This document shows, one piece after another, positions 1-6,602 of a stretch of 14,408 nt of DNA. The stretch spans positions 1-14,408 of the forward strand of contig CAMPKR010000022.1 of the NCBI GenBank assembly GCA_946887345.1, given 5' to 3'. This DNA comes from an uncultured Bacteroidota bacterium (lineage in GTDB: Bacteria; Bacteroidota; Bacteroidia; Chitinophagales; Chitinophagaceae). How positions within the stretch are numbered: position 1 is the first letter of the stretch; each line of letters begins with the position of its first letter. A model generated the notes under the pieces. It saw nothing but the letters and a program-made list of their open reading frames with translations, was not told the origin of the DNA and made no database searches. Both the position numbers and the translations under genes were made by a program.

Positions 1-96
1 AGCAGGAGGAGAGTTGTTCATTGCATAATTAGCTCGGTCGCTGTGGGACCCTCCTTTGTCTTTGTCGGCAAGCGGCTCGTCTGTCTCCTCGCTCCT

Positions 97-112
97 CCCG
101 CTCGTTAGCGGG
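97..112. repeat. Inverted repeat in repeat unit 1
   Basis: CCCGCT (97-102) and AGCGGG (107-112) form a perfect 6-bp stem with a CGTT loop. The same place in units 2 and 3 holds a differently spelled hairpin, so the structure is kept while the sequence changes. Confidence 0.6.
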
Positions 113-207
113 ACACGGCAGGAGGAGAGTTGTTCATAGCATAATTAGCTCGGTCGCTGTGGGGCCCTCCTCTGTCTGTCGGCAAGCGACAAAGCCTGTC
201 TCCTCGC

Positions 208-230
208 TGTCCCTGCAATGCTGCGGGACA
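208..230. repeat. Inverted repeat in repeat unit 2 (same again at 323-345)
   Basis: TGTCCC (208-213) pairs with GGGACA (225-230), and GCA (215-217) pairs with TGC (222-224). The result is a 9-bp stem with one bulged T and a 4-base loop. Unit 3 carries an identical copy at 323-345. Confidence 0.6.
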
Positions 231-405
231 CAGCAGGAGGAGAGTTGTTCATAGCATAATTAGCTCGGTCGCTGTGGGGCCCTCCTCTGTCTGTCGGCAA
301 GCGACAAAGCCTGTCTCCTCGCTGTCCCTGCAATGCTGCGGGACACAGCAGGAGGAGAGTTGTTCATTGCATAATTAGCTCGGTCGCTGTGGGACCCTCC
401 TCTGT

Positions 406-452
406 CTTTGTCGGCAAGCGACAAAGCCTGTCTCCTCCCTGCCAGGAGGAGA
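406..452. terminator. Two adjacent hairpins at the end of the array; possible terminator for the 478-1320 gene
   Basis: CTTTGTCG (406-413) and CGACAAAG (419-426) form a perfect 8-bp stem with a 5-base loop. TCTCCTCC (431-438) and GGAGGAGA (445-452) form another 8-bp stem with a 6-base loop. The second lies about 25 bases beyond the stop codon of the minus-strand gene at 478, so it could end that transcript. Neither stem is followed by a clean T-tract on the minus strand, so a terminator role is uncertain. Confidence 0.35.
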
Positions 453-477
453 GTTTTGGGTGTGATGATAGGGTATG

Positions 478-1320
478 TCACGCCATTACGGAGACCATAT
501 CCAGGGCTATGCGGCCGAGGTCGCCGTTTCCTTTTATGGTTGCTTTGGGTAAGGCCTCTTCTGGACTTATTCCTTTAGAAAAAAGTTTCCAGGCGGTATC
601 CTTATCAAGCGTTACCCGGCTATCGGGTTCCAGGCGGGTTTCTTTGCGCAGCACCCAGCCCTCGTCGGTTTTGTTGATGTGCCATTCGTCTTCTATTCCC
701 GTTACCCGGACCGCTACGCTGGTGCCGGTGGGAACCTCCACCTTGTGATAAGTATATGGCAGTCCGCACATCATAGTAGCTATAAAGGGATGGAACAGTT
801 CTTTTTCCAGCAGTTCTGCTTCCTTGCCGATGGCATGGCGGATATGTTGCTGGTGTATCCATTTCTCGGTATACTCCCGGGCGATGTGAAACCAGTTGGC
901 CGATATCTCTTCACCCGCCCATGAAACGGGATAAATTGCCTCGGCCCAGGGGTCGAGTGAATTCATGTAGCCGGCGTATTGGCTGCCGGTTATTTCCAGC
1001 AGTTCTACCAGCACCTGCGGACTCACGCGCCTGAAGGCCTGAACCCAGTCGGCATTCAGGTTGTTCAGGTAGTTGACAAGGTCGCTGTAGCCGCCTATGT
1101 TCTCAGGTGTGTCGCCGTGGTACTTATCCCTTGCCGCAGAAAGTGTACGGAGGTTGCCATCCAGCAAGTGGGCAGCTACGTCCTTTACCCGCCACTTTTT
1201 GGCAATGGTGTAGCGCTCCCAATCTTCGGGAGAAAGGGAGCTGAGCAAGTCCTTCAGTTTTTCGTCCAGCACCGGGAACAGGTGCTTCACTTCTATGGGA
1301 ACTACATGGTGGATATGCAT
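478..1320 (-). CDS. DinB-like / maleylpyruvate isomerase N-terminal domain protein
   Basis: A 280-residue cytoplasmic protein. The N-terminal half (about 10-165) reads as the DinB-like metal-binding four-helix fold of the mycothiol-dependent maleylpyruvate isomerase family. It has a helix with AAHLLDG (His51) and later the block REYTEKWIHQQH, where Glu152 and His156 are spaced as in the family's metal triad. The C-terminal part (about 190-280), ending near SPEEALPKATIKGNGDLGR, resembles the SCP2-like domain that follows it in these proteins. Family members use a divalent metal and often a low-molecular-weight thiol for isomerase or transferase reactions. Bacteroidota are not known to make mycothiol, so the substrate and any thiol partner are unknown. 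The ATG at 1320 lies just before the fold. It is transcribed away from the secreted protein at 1400, sharing a 79-base gap. Fold assignment is fairly secure; the reaction is not. Confidence 0.8.
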   Translation of the reverse strand: MHIHHVVPIEVKHLFPVLDEKLKDLLSSLSPEDWERYTIAKKWRVKDVAAHLLDGNLRTLSAARDKYHGDTPENIGGYSDLVNYLNNLNADWVQAFRRVSPQVLVELLEITGSQYAGYMNSLDPWAEAIYPVSWAGEEISANWFHIAREYTEKWIHQQHIRHAIGKEAELLEKELFHPFIATMMCGLPYTYHKVEVPTGTSVAVRVTGIEDEWHINKTDEGWVLRKETRLEPDSRVTLDKDTAWKLFSKGISPEEALPKATIKGNGDLGRIALDMVSVMA

Positions 1321-1324
1321 ACTG

Positions 1325-1332
1325 CAAAGTTA
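1325..1332 (-). promoter_or_regulatory. Possible Bacteroidota -7 element before the DinB-like gene
   Basis: On the minus strand TAACTTTG exactly fits the Bacteroidota -7 consensus TAnnTTTG and ends 4 bases before the ATG. If it is used, the transcript would have little or no leader. A TTG lies only 13 bases upstream, too close for the usual -33 element, so this is weak. Confidence 0.25.
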
Positions 1333-1399
1333 TTCAGCTTAAAAGCAAAGAATTCGTGCCAGTGTATTTTTTATGTAGCTTTAAGGTGAATTACTATTT

Positions 1400-2407
1400 A
1401 TGAGGAAACTTTTACTGTCCTTTTTGCTGATCATCATTTCTTTATCGTCTGAGGCGCAGACTGTCCCTTCCAGTTGCACACAGAGCCAGCTGATACTGGA
1501 TAGCTTCTATACCGACGCTCAGAGACTTGCCATAAGAAGGGTATTTAAGTTTCGTGCTCAGGAAATGGACAGCACGCATATTCCACAGGATAGAACCGAT
1601 ACAGCCCTGCAAGCGCTGACGCTTATATATAATGCCACTACTTTGCCTGCACGCGATACCGTGACAGATATGCTGCATATACACTCGCTGGCAGATAACG
1701 GGGTGGACAGCCCCTACAATTTCACGATGAACAAGCTGCAGATCTGGTCGGGCGAGAACCAGCCGTGGATGGTGGACTTTTATAACAATGTGATACCTAC
1801 CAGCGACCCTGCCATCAACCAGTTATTGTCCGACTACGAGCTTCAACTCGATCAATATCTTGATCTCACTTCAGGGATGGACGGGCTGTATTTTACCAGT
1901 GATTCCAACTACAATCTTGCACAGGTGGCCAAGGTTTGGGAGCAGGTATATTTTTGTATAGGCGGCGACCTGGGCGTGACTGACGATGCCCCGGATATAT
2001 TGCTGGACACCATTACACCTACCTATACACAGCTAAGCTTTAAATACGGCTGGGGCAGCTGCGCAACGGGTTGTGATTATAACAGGTACTGGACCTTCCA
2101 GGCCAATTTTGATTGCACCGTTACCTACATGGGCAGCTCAGGAGATACACTGCCATATACCGTGCTTGTGCCTTTCTTTAACAAGCAGAAAATACAGGTG
2201 TATCCTAATCCGTTTACAGATAAGATCAGCATTAAGAATATAAGCGGCGATTCGGACTACAGCATTTATAGTGCTACAGGTGTAGTGGTGCAAAAGGGCA
2301 GGGTAGGCCGGAAAGAAACTATAGCAGTAGACTGTGCACCCGGCGTGTACTACCTGAGACTTAGCGATAAGAACGGTGTGAGGGTGGCGAAGCTGCTGCG
2401 AGAGTAG
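1400..2407 (+). CDS. Secreted T9SS-type A sorting-domain protein, function unknown
   Basis: A 335-residue exported protein. Residues 1-19 are a signal peptide (MRKLLLSF..., hydrophobic core, cleavage likely before Gln20 in SEAQ). The central region (about 25-260) matches no enzyme I know. It contains WGSCATGCDYNRYW (about 218-231), in which Cys221 and Cys225 may form a disulfide; a Gly-Trp-Gly / Cys-x3-Cys / Tyr-Trp block of this kind is familiar in secreted Bacteroidota hypotheticals. Residues 267-335 are a T9SS C-terminal sorting domain: VYPNPF at 267-272, an SATG turn, then GVYYLRL and a basic, strand-rich end (VAKLLRE). The family rule is export across the inner membrane by Sec and then across the outer membrane by the Por machinery, with removal of the C-terminal domain. 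ATG 1400 is chosen because the signal peptide begins there. Specific role unknown. Confidence 0.85.
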   Translation: MRKLLLSFLLIIISLSSEAQTVPSSCTQSQLILDSFYTDAQRLAIRRVFKFRAQEMDSTHIPQDRTDTALQALTLIYNATTLPARDTVTDMLHIHSLADNGVDSPYNFTMNKLQIWSGENQPWMVDFYNNVIPTSDPAINQLLSDYELQLDQYLDLTSGMDGLYFTSDSNYNLAQVAKVWEQVYFCIGGDLGVTDDAPDILLDTITPTYTQLSFKYGWGSCATGCDYNRYWTFQANFDCTVTYMGSSGDTLPYTVLVPFFNKQKIQVYPNPFTDKISIKNISGDSDYSIYSATGVVVQKGRVGRKETIAVDCAPGVYYLRLSDKNGVRVAKLLRE

Positions 2408-2420
2408 CTTCAGATTAAAC

Positions 2421-2460
2421 GCAAAGTGCGCAAAGGACACGCAAATACACGCAAATACAC
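2421..2460. repeat. GCAAA iterated at about helical spacing, with a 10-bp tandem repeat
   Basis: GCAAA occurs at 2421, 2430, 2441 and 2451 (steps 9, 11 and 10). The last two belong to an exact tandem duplication of GCAAATACAC (2441-2460). The block lies between the T9SS cargo gene and the hypothetical gene at 2535. The approximate 10-bp phase would place the motif on one face of the helix; no function is known. Confidence 0.5.
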
Positions 2461-2479
2461 GCCAGGTGTGTTTTGTGGA

Positions 2480-2494
2480 GCTATTTCAAATAGC
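2480..2494. repeat. 7-bp inverted repeat upstream of the 2535 gene
   Basis: GCTATTT (2480-2486) and AAATAGC (2488-2494) are perfect inverted arms around a single C, 40 bases before the ATG at 2535. It could be an operator-like dyad or a small 6-bp hairpin with a TCA loop. No T-tract follows. Confidence 0.35.
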
Positions 2495-2534
2495 ATTGGC
2501 ATAGATTTTCAGGATGGGTTACTAAAATGCTCCC

Positions 2535-3158
2535 ATGGAGAATGATACTCATAAACTTGTTCCCGCGCAGCAGGGCGGTGTTCAGAAAAACATTAAGCAC
2601 GATGTGGTACTGGATAGCATAGACGATGCAGAGGAGCTTTTTGTTATAGCCAAAGACCGGCTGCTGAATGTAAGCCAATGGCAACAGACAGCGGCCTCAG
2701 CCAGCGCTGAATTTCAACTCACCGACAAGTATGGTAACGAACTGGGCCGTCCTGCTCATAGCAATGACCTGATAAGAATAAAAATACCGGCACCCGGAAC
2801 AGACACCGGGGATGGCTACGACTGGGTGCATATAGAAGCAATAGCATACGACGACTACCCTGACCAGGAATATGAAACCTTTGCCATGAGAGTGAGACCG
2901 ACTACTAACCCTAAAACTTCCGGGGACGAAACAGCCCATTTCTTCAGCGATGCTGCTACCTCCACCTTTGTGATAGAGCGGAGGGCCAGACATGTAATAG
3001 CCCTTTATTATGGCCGTAACGAGATACCCAACACTGATCCTGATCTGCCCGACACTGCCCGAAATGTAACGGTATCGTTAGGCGCCTGGCTCCTTGGTTC
3101 TGATGCTCAGTGGATGAGCCTGATCAAGGGTTTTTTGAACCACGATTCGCTTGATTAG
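2535..3158 (+). CDS. Conserved-looking hypothetical protein
   Basis: A 207-residue soluble protein without a signal peptide or membrane segment. I do not recognise a named domain, but the sequence has the look of a conserved cytoplasmic Bacteroidota family. An N-terminal amphipathic helix (about 24-45, DDAEELFVIAKDRLL) is followed by a strand-rich middle. That middle includes AEFQLTDKYGNELGRP (58-73), RIKIPAPG (81-88), GYDWVHIEAI (94-103) and FAMRVRPTTNP (116-126). A later segment has TAHFFSDAATSTFVIER (133-149) and GRNEIPNT (160-167). The WVHIEAI and AMRVRP strands with the TSTFVIER strand suggest a beta-sandwich core. ATG 2535 is the only sensible start: another ATG at 2527 is out of frame. 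It is convergent with the small gene at 3306. Function unknown; clean coding over its full length argues that it is real. Confidence 0.75.
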   Translation: MENDTHKLVPAQQGGVQKNIKHDVVLDSIDDAEELFVIAKDRLLNVSQWQQTAASASAEFQLTDKYGNELGRPAHSNDLIRIKIPAPGTDTGDGYDWVHIEAIAYDDYPDQEYETFAMRVRPTTNPKTSGDETAHFFSDAATSTFVIERRARHVIALYYGRNEIPNTDPDLPDTARNVTVSLGAWLLGSDAQWMSLIKGFLNHDSLD

Positions 3159-3242
3159 GGAAGATTAGCTTGATTGCTTTAATAGTTTTGTTATTGTTAA
3201 GTAGTTGTTCCTGGCAATGGGCAATTCCGGTTGCTTGCATAG

Positions 3243-3261
3243 CTTCCGGGTGAGGCGGAAG
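3243..3261. terminator. Small hairpin between convergent genes
   Basis: CTTCCG (3243-3248) and CGGAAG (3256-3261) form a 6-bp stem with a 7-base loop, in the 147-base gap between the convergent genes ending at 3158 (+) and 3306 (-). There is no T-tract, so a terminator role is only a positional guess. Nothing else was seen in the gap. Confidence 0.3.
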
Positions 3262-3305
3262 TATAAGATAATTGTGCTGACAATATATGGGAGAGCAGAG
3301 TCTTG

Positions 3306-3536
3306 TTAGCGATTGAAACCGATCTTCTCTTCCCTTGTTCCGTCGAATTCGGAGTAGAGGACGGTGGCGGTGACGATAACTTCGTTGGCCGTCGTCGTGC
3401 TTTGGGATTGGGCGAAGCCGTGAATGCGTAGTTTTTTCTCATTGAGGAAGCCGGTAATGTCGCCCTCTACTTTGGCGGGGTCCCCGCTGAAAATCTTCAC
3501 TTTTACGTCGGCTGCGGTGCCCGAGACCTTTAACAT
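3306..3536 (-). CDS. Small hypothetical protein, Cse60-like pattern
   Basis: A 76-residue soluble protein. After a short leader (MLKVSGTAA) it reads VKVKIFSGDPAKVEGDIT (11-28) and then NEKKLRIHGFAQSQS (32-46). A final strand ANEVIVTATVLYSEFD (50-65) precedes a charged tail. The order strand, helix, strand, strand, with a run-on from KIFSG to an acidic helix and a closing hydrophobic strand, resembles the small Cse60/DUF2758-type proteins first described in Bacillus sporulation, although similarity is only by pattern. In a Bacteroidota host a sporulation role would make no sense, so only the fold class is suggested. It is transcribed away from the large secreted protein at 3625, with an 88-base gap, and is convergent with the 2535 gene. 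A longer frame on the same strand at 3197-3442 is a shadow. Confidence 0.6.
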   Translation of the reverse strand: MLKVSGTAADVKVKIFSGDPAKVEGDITGFLNEKKLRIHGFAQSQSTTTANEVIVTATVLYSEFDGTREEKIGFNR

Positions 3537-3624
3537 GTATATTGCGTTTTTTGCGTTATATAGCGGCTAATCCTATGATATTAACCGAATATTTAGTAAG
3601 TTACAACAAGATTATATACTGACC

Positions 3625-5598
3625 ATGGTAAAACGTTACTTACTTCTTCTTGCCTTATTGATCGTTGGAAAAAGCTCGATGGCGCAAAGCACCATTGACT
3701 ATTCCATACAGCTATCGGCCACGGTGAATACTAACCCGCCGCAGGTGATATTGCATTGGGATTCCATTGCTTATGCAACAAGTTACCAGATATTTAAGAA
3801 ATCGAAAGCCGGCGTGAGCTGGGGCCCGGCTATGGCCTTCCTGAATGGGTATGATACTATGTATGTAGATGCAGCCGTAATAGCTGATTCCTCTTACGAA
3901 TACAAAATGGTTGCCCTGGGGGTGCAAACTGCCTATGGCTACATACACGCGGGCGTCCAGGCCCCGGCGATACACAACAGGGGAACTGTGGTGCTGTTGG
4001 TAGACGATTACTTTTTGCCAAGCTGCGCCAACCAAATAAACCAACTGGTAAAGGACCTGGCAGGCGATGGCTGGGAGGTGATAAGGCATGACGTGCCGCG
4101 CAGTATGACTGACGTGGGTATAAAATCGATGATACTGGCGGACAGGCTAGCTAACCCTCGTGTTTCGGCTGTATATATACTGGGGCACCTTGCAGTGCCT
4201 TACAGCGGCTATATATATCCTGATGGTCACTATCCTGATCACGCAGGTGCATGGCCCGCAGATGTGTTCTACGCTGATGTGGACGGTACCTGGAGCGATA
4301 ACCTGGTAAACGATGCCAACGCAACAAGAACACAAAACCATAACATACCGGGAGACGGTAAGTGGGACCAGAATTTTATTCCTTCTTCTACAGAACTGCA
4401 GATAGGCCGCGTAGACTTTTACGACATGCCCGTTTTCAACAAGACCGAGGAGCAGATGATGACTACCTACCTGAACCGGGCGCACAGGTTTAAAGTAGAT
4501 TCGCTCAACGTAGGCAGGCGCGCACTGATAGATGATAACTTCGGTGGCTTTGGCGGAGAGGCTTTTGCTGCCAACGGGTTCAGGATGTTCCCTGGCATGG
4601 TAGGTCCCGATAAGGTATACCAGATAGACCTGGTTAATTCATTGGATGATTCTTCGTTCCTGTTTGCCTATGGCTGCGGTGCGGGTTCTTATACAAGTGC
4701 GGCCGGTGTAGGTACCAGTACTGACTTTACCGGCAATGGCGCTGACGCGATTTTTGTGGGATTGTTCGGCAGCTATTTCGGCGACTGGGATTCTCAGAAT
4801 AACTTCCTGAAAGCTCCGCTGTGTTCAGACATTCCTGCCCTTGCTACTTTCTGGGCAGGCAGGCCTAACTGGTTCATACATCATATGGCGCTGGGTGAGC
4901 ACATAGGTTATTCAGCCAAGCTGACCCAAAACAACAATACACTTTACTCGCCGGGTAATTTCGGCACGCGCTATGTGCATATAGGCCTGATGGGAGATCC
5001 AAGCCTGCGCACAGACTATATAAAGCCGCCCAAAAACCTGACTGCAGCGCAAGTGGATGATACAAGCACGTTCATCAACTGGGTGCAATCGCCTGATACT
5101 TCTGTAATTGGTTACTATGTATACCGCTCTACTTCAAGATATGGGTATTACCAGTTAGTATCGCCGCTGCTTACGAGTCATGATTTCAGTGATCATGGTG
5201 TGCCAAGCGGTACTTATTTCTACCAGGCACGTGCGGTGAAACCTGAAATGACAGGTTCGGGAGGGTATTATAACCTGAGCCTTGGTGCTATAAGTGCGGA
5301 CTCTGTAGTAGTGAATAATAACCTTGGTGTGGCTGAGCTCTTCTCAAGTAAGAGCATGGTAGTTTACCCGAACCCTGCCACGGAAAAGATAACCGTACAA
5401 GTTACCTACGGCCGCATTGCTGAAGCTACTGTAAGCCTTGTAGATGTAACAGGCAAGGAAGTGTATAACACTGAAAAAATGCTGCGGACCGGTGTGAATG
5501 AAATAAGTGTGGATGTAAGCAATTTGCCAGGCGGTATTTATGCTGTGCTGGTGCAGACTGCAGAAGGAACAGTTAGTGAGAAAGTGGTTGTGAAGTAA
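3625..5598 (+). CDS. Large secreted protein: FN3-like, C25-peptidase-like core, FN3-like, T9SS sorting domain
   Basis: A 657-residue exported protein. Residues 1-21 are a signal peptide (MVKRYLLLLALLIVG..., cleavage near MAQ). Residues 30-115 look like a fibronectin type III domain (ILHWDSIAYATSYQIFKKS). Residues 120-465 look like a peptidase C25/caspase-like core: VVLLVDDYF (122-130), a later SAVYILGH (181-188), PADVFYADVDG (211-221), LQIGRVDF (258-265), FAYGCGAGSYTS (347-358), FGSYFGDWDSQNN (381-393) and a closing GLMGDPSLR (454-462). A second FN3-like domain spans about 466-563 (FINWVQSPDTSVIGYYVYRS). The tail 579-657 is a T9SS sorting domain (VVYPNPATEKI, then GGIYAVLV). Where C25 enzymes have Gly-His-Gly, Cys351 stands here, and no clear second catalytic Cys is seen, so activity is doubtful. 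Likely a surface-exposed or released protein. Transcription ends at the hairpin at 5651. Confidence 0.8.
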   Translation: MVKRYLLLLALLIVGKSSMAQSTIDYSIQLSATVNTNPPQVILHWDSIAYATSYQIFKKSKAGVSWGPAMAFLNGYDTMYVDAAVIADSSYEYKMVALGVQTAYGYIHAGVQAPAIHNRGTVVLLVDDYFLPSCANQINQLVKDLAGDGWEVIRHDVPRSMTDVGIKSMILADRLANPRVSAVYILGHLAVPYSGYIYPDGHYPDHAGAWPADVFYADVDGTWSDNLVNDANATRTQNHNIPGDGKWDQNFIPSSTELQIGRVDFYDMPVFNKTEEQMMTTYLNRAHRFKVDSLNVGRRALIDDNFGGFGGEAFAANGFRMFPGMVGPDKVYQIDLVNSLDDSSFLFAYGCGAGSYTSAAGVGTSTDFTGNGADAIFVGLFGSYFGDWDSQNNFLKAPLCSDIPALATFWAGRPNWFIHHMALGEHIGYSAKLTQNNNTLYSPGNFGTRYVHIGLMGDPSLRTDYIKPPKNLTAAQVDDTSTFINWVQSPDTSVIGYYVYRSTSRYGYYQLVSPLLTSHDFSDHGVPSGTYFYQARAVKPEMTGSGGYYNLSLGAISADSVVVNNNLGVAELFSSKSMVVYPNPATEKITVQVTYGRIAEATVSLVDVTGKEVYNTEKMLRTGVNEISVDVSNLPGGIYAVLVQTAEGTVSEKVVVK

Positions 5599-5650
5599 GA
5601 ACCACGATTCTTTAGATTTTGAAGATTTGCCCCGATTGAGGCTATAATAT

Positions 5651-5685
5651 AAAAGAGAATGAGTAAAAACTCATTCTCTTTTTTT
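5651..5685. terminator. Strong bidirectional intrinsic terminator
   Basis: AAAAGAGAATGAGT (5651-5664) and its perfect complement at 5669-5682 form a 14-bp stem with an AAAA loop, followed on the plus strand by T residues to 5685. On the minus strand the stem also ends in TTTT. It sits between the convergent genes ending at 5598 (+) and 5716 (-) and can stop both. Confidence 0.9.
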
Positions 5686-5715
5686 GTGATGCATGCTGAT
5701 GGCGAAAGCCAGATG

Positions 5716-6546
5716 TTATTCCGTAAGTTTTATTCCAGTCTTTGTCAGCTCTATTTTTTTTTGCCGGTAAAGGGCTCCCACTGCCATTTTGAAGGCTTTT
5801 TTGCTCATGCCGAAGAACTCGTAGATTTCCTCGGGGTCTGACTTGTCGTGATAGGGGAGATAGCCGTTATTTTCATGGAGGAGGTCGAGTATCTTACCTT
5901 CCTCGCCGGCAATTCTTTGATAACCCTTTTTACCGAGAGCAACGTCTATCTTGTTGTCCTCCCTTATTGTCTTTACATAACCTTTCTCGCGATCACCTGG
6001 TTCCAATTCACGGAAGACCTCATTGAAGTAAAGCAGGCCGATGTGTTTGTTGTTGATGACGACTTCATAACCCAATTCCGTTTTACGATATATAAGCAGG
6101 TCGACAGGCTCATTTTCTGAAACAGTGAGTACTTCGTTATCGAGGAACTGGGAGAACTTTTCGGTAGCTGTGACGCGGCCGGTTTGTTCATCGATGTAGA
6201 GATATACCAGGTAGGACTCGCCTTCATATATGCGGGAGCGCTGTTGAGATAGGGGAAGGAATACGTCCTTCATGATACCCCATTTCAGAAAGGCGCCATG
6301 CTCCGTAATGGTAACGACCTCCATTAGCGCAAACTCGCCAACAGTAGCCACCGGTTTGTCGGTAGTTGCTATCAGCCTGTTCTCTGAGTCGTGGTAGATG
6401 AAGACCTCGAGTTCGTCGTCCACGTCCAGACCAGCGGGCACATAACGTTTAGGCAGCAGTATTTCGTCGCCGTCTCCATCGAGGTAGACACCGAAGTCTA
6501 CTTTCTTCATCACTTTTAATGTATAGTGTTTTCCTGCTGTCAGCAT
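5716..6546 (-). CDS. cvfB: S1-domain RNA-binding protein of the CvfB family
   Basis: A 276-residue cytoplasmic protein matching the CvfB/YitL family in length and layout. Three S1-like beta-barrels lie at about 4-62, 65-133 and 146-210, and a winged-helix domain at about 213-276. Diagnostic stretches are FGVYLDGDGDEILLPKRYVP (18-37), GAFLKWGIMKDVFLP (84-98), KHIGLLYFNEVF (167-178) and KGYVKTIREDNKIDVALG (188-205). The C-terminal domain has GYLPYHDKSDPEEIYEFFGM (228-247) and then KKAFKMAVGALYRQKKI, as in other family members. CvfB-type proteins bind RNA and were linked to virulence-factor expression in Staphylococcus aureus; the exact target in this phylum is unknown. It is the last gene of the minus-strand run, 56 bases after the dehydrogenase, and ends just before the terminator at 5651-5685. 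Start ATG 6546 gives the full first barrel. Confidence 0.92.
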   Translation of the reverse strand: MLTAGKHYTLKVMKKVDFGVYLDGDGDEILLPKRYVPAGLDVDDELEVFIYHDSENRLIATTDKPVATVGEFALMEVVTITEHGAFLKWGIMKDVFLPLSQQRSRIYEGESYLVYLYIDEQTGRVTATEKFSQFLDNEVLTVSENEPVDLLIYRKTELGYEVVINNKHIGLLYFNEVFRELEPGDREKGYVKTIREDNKIDVALGKKGYQRIAGEEGKILDLLHENNGYLPYHDKSDPEEIYEFFGMSKKAFKMAVGALYRQKKIELTKTGIKLTE

Positions 6547-6567
6547 AATCTTCTGTTTCTTGTGGGG

Positions 6568-6596
6568 CGTGCTGACGGCGAAGAGCCGTGCTGACG
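6568..6596. repeat. 10-bp direct repeat with small GC hairpin between dehydrogenase and cvfB
   Basis: CGTGCTGACG occurs at 6568-6577 and 6587-6596. Between and partly within the copies, ACGGC (6575-6579) pairs with GCCGT (6585-6589) around a 5-base loop. In the minus-strand transcript this lies in the 56-base spacer and could slow or partly end transcription before cvfB. No T-tract follows. Confidence 0.35.
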
Positions 6597-6602
6597 CTAT
6601 AA

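Larger units (their letters stand above)
1..454. repeat. Tandem array of ~115-bp hairpin-rich units (4 units plus a remnant)
   Basis: Units begin at the GGAGGAGAG motif at 5, 121, 236 and 351, with a short remnant at 445-454. Spacings are 116, 115, 115 and 94 bases. Units 2 and 3 are identical over 115 bases; units 1 and 4 share variants with each other (TTCATTGC, GGGACCC) that differ from the middle pair (TTCATAGC, GGGGCCC). Unit 4 lacks the last hairpin segment found in units 1-3. Each unit carries purine-rich AGGAGG blocks and complementary CCTCCT/TCTCCTC blocks plus local inverted repeats. The unit length is not a multiple of three, so the short open frames across it change frame from unit to unit, and I treat the array as non-coding. 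It lies directly downstream of the minus-strand gene ending at 478 and may extend left of the window. The family is unidentified; a dispersed intergenic element is the likeliest explanation. Confidence 0.9.

Noticed and set aside
1..454. CRISPR array
   Set aside because: Units of about 115 bp are nearly identical along their whole length, with no short repeats separated by unique spacers, and no cas gene is present.
145..481. Two overlapping minus-strand open frames (62 and 73 codons) with shared NYAMNNSPPAVSRS segments
   Set aside because: They are translations of the tandem repeat; the 115-base unit is not a multiple of three, so the frame shifts from unit to unit, and no independent coding signal is seen.
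389..1389. Plus-strand open frames opposite the DinB-like gene
   Set aside because: Shadows of the 478-1320 minus-strand gene; their translations show no family pattern.
3197..3442. 81-codon minus-strand frame overlapping the small gene
   Set aside because: A low-complexity Ser/Pro/Thr-rich translation in another frame of the 3306-3536 gene, whose own translation has regular strand and helix patterning.
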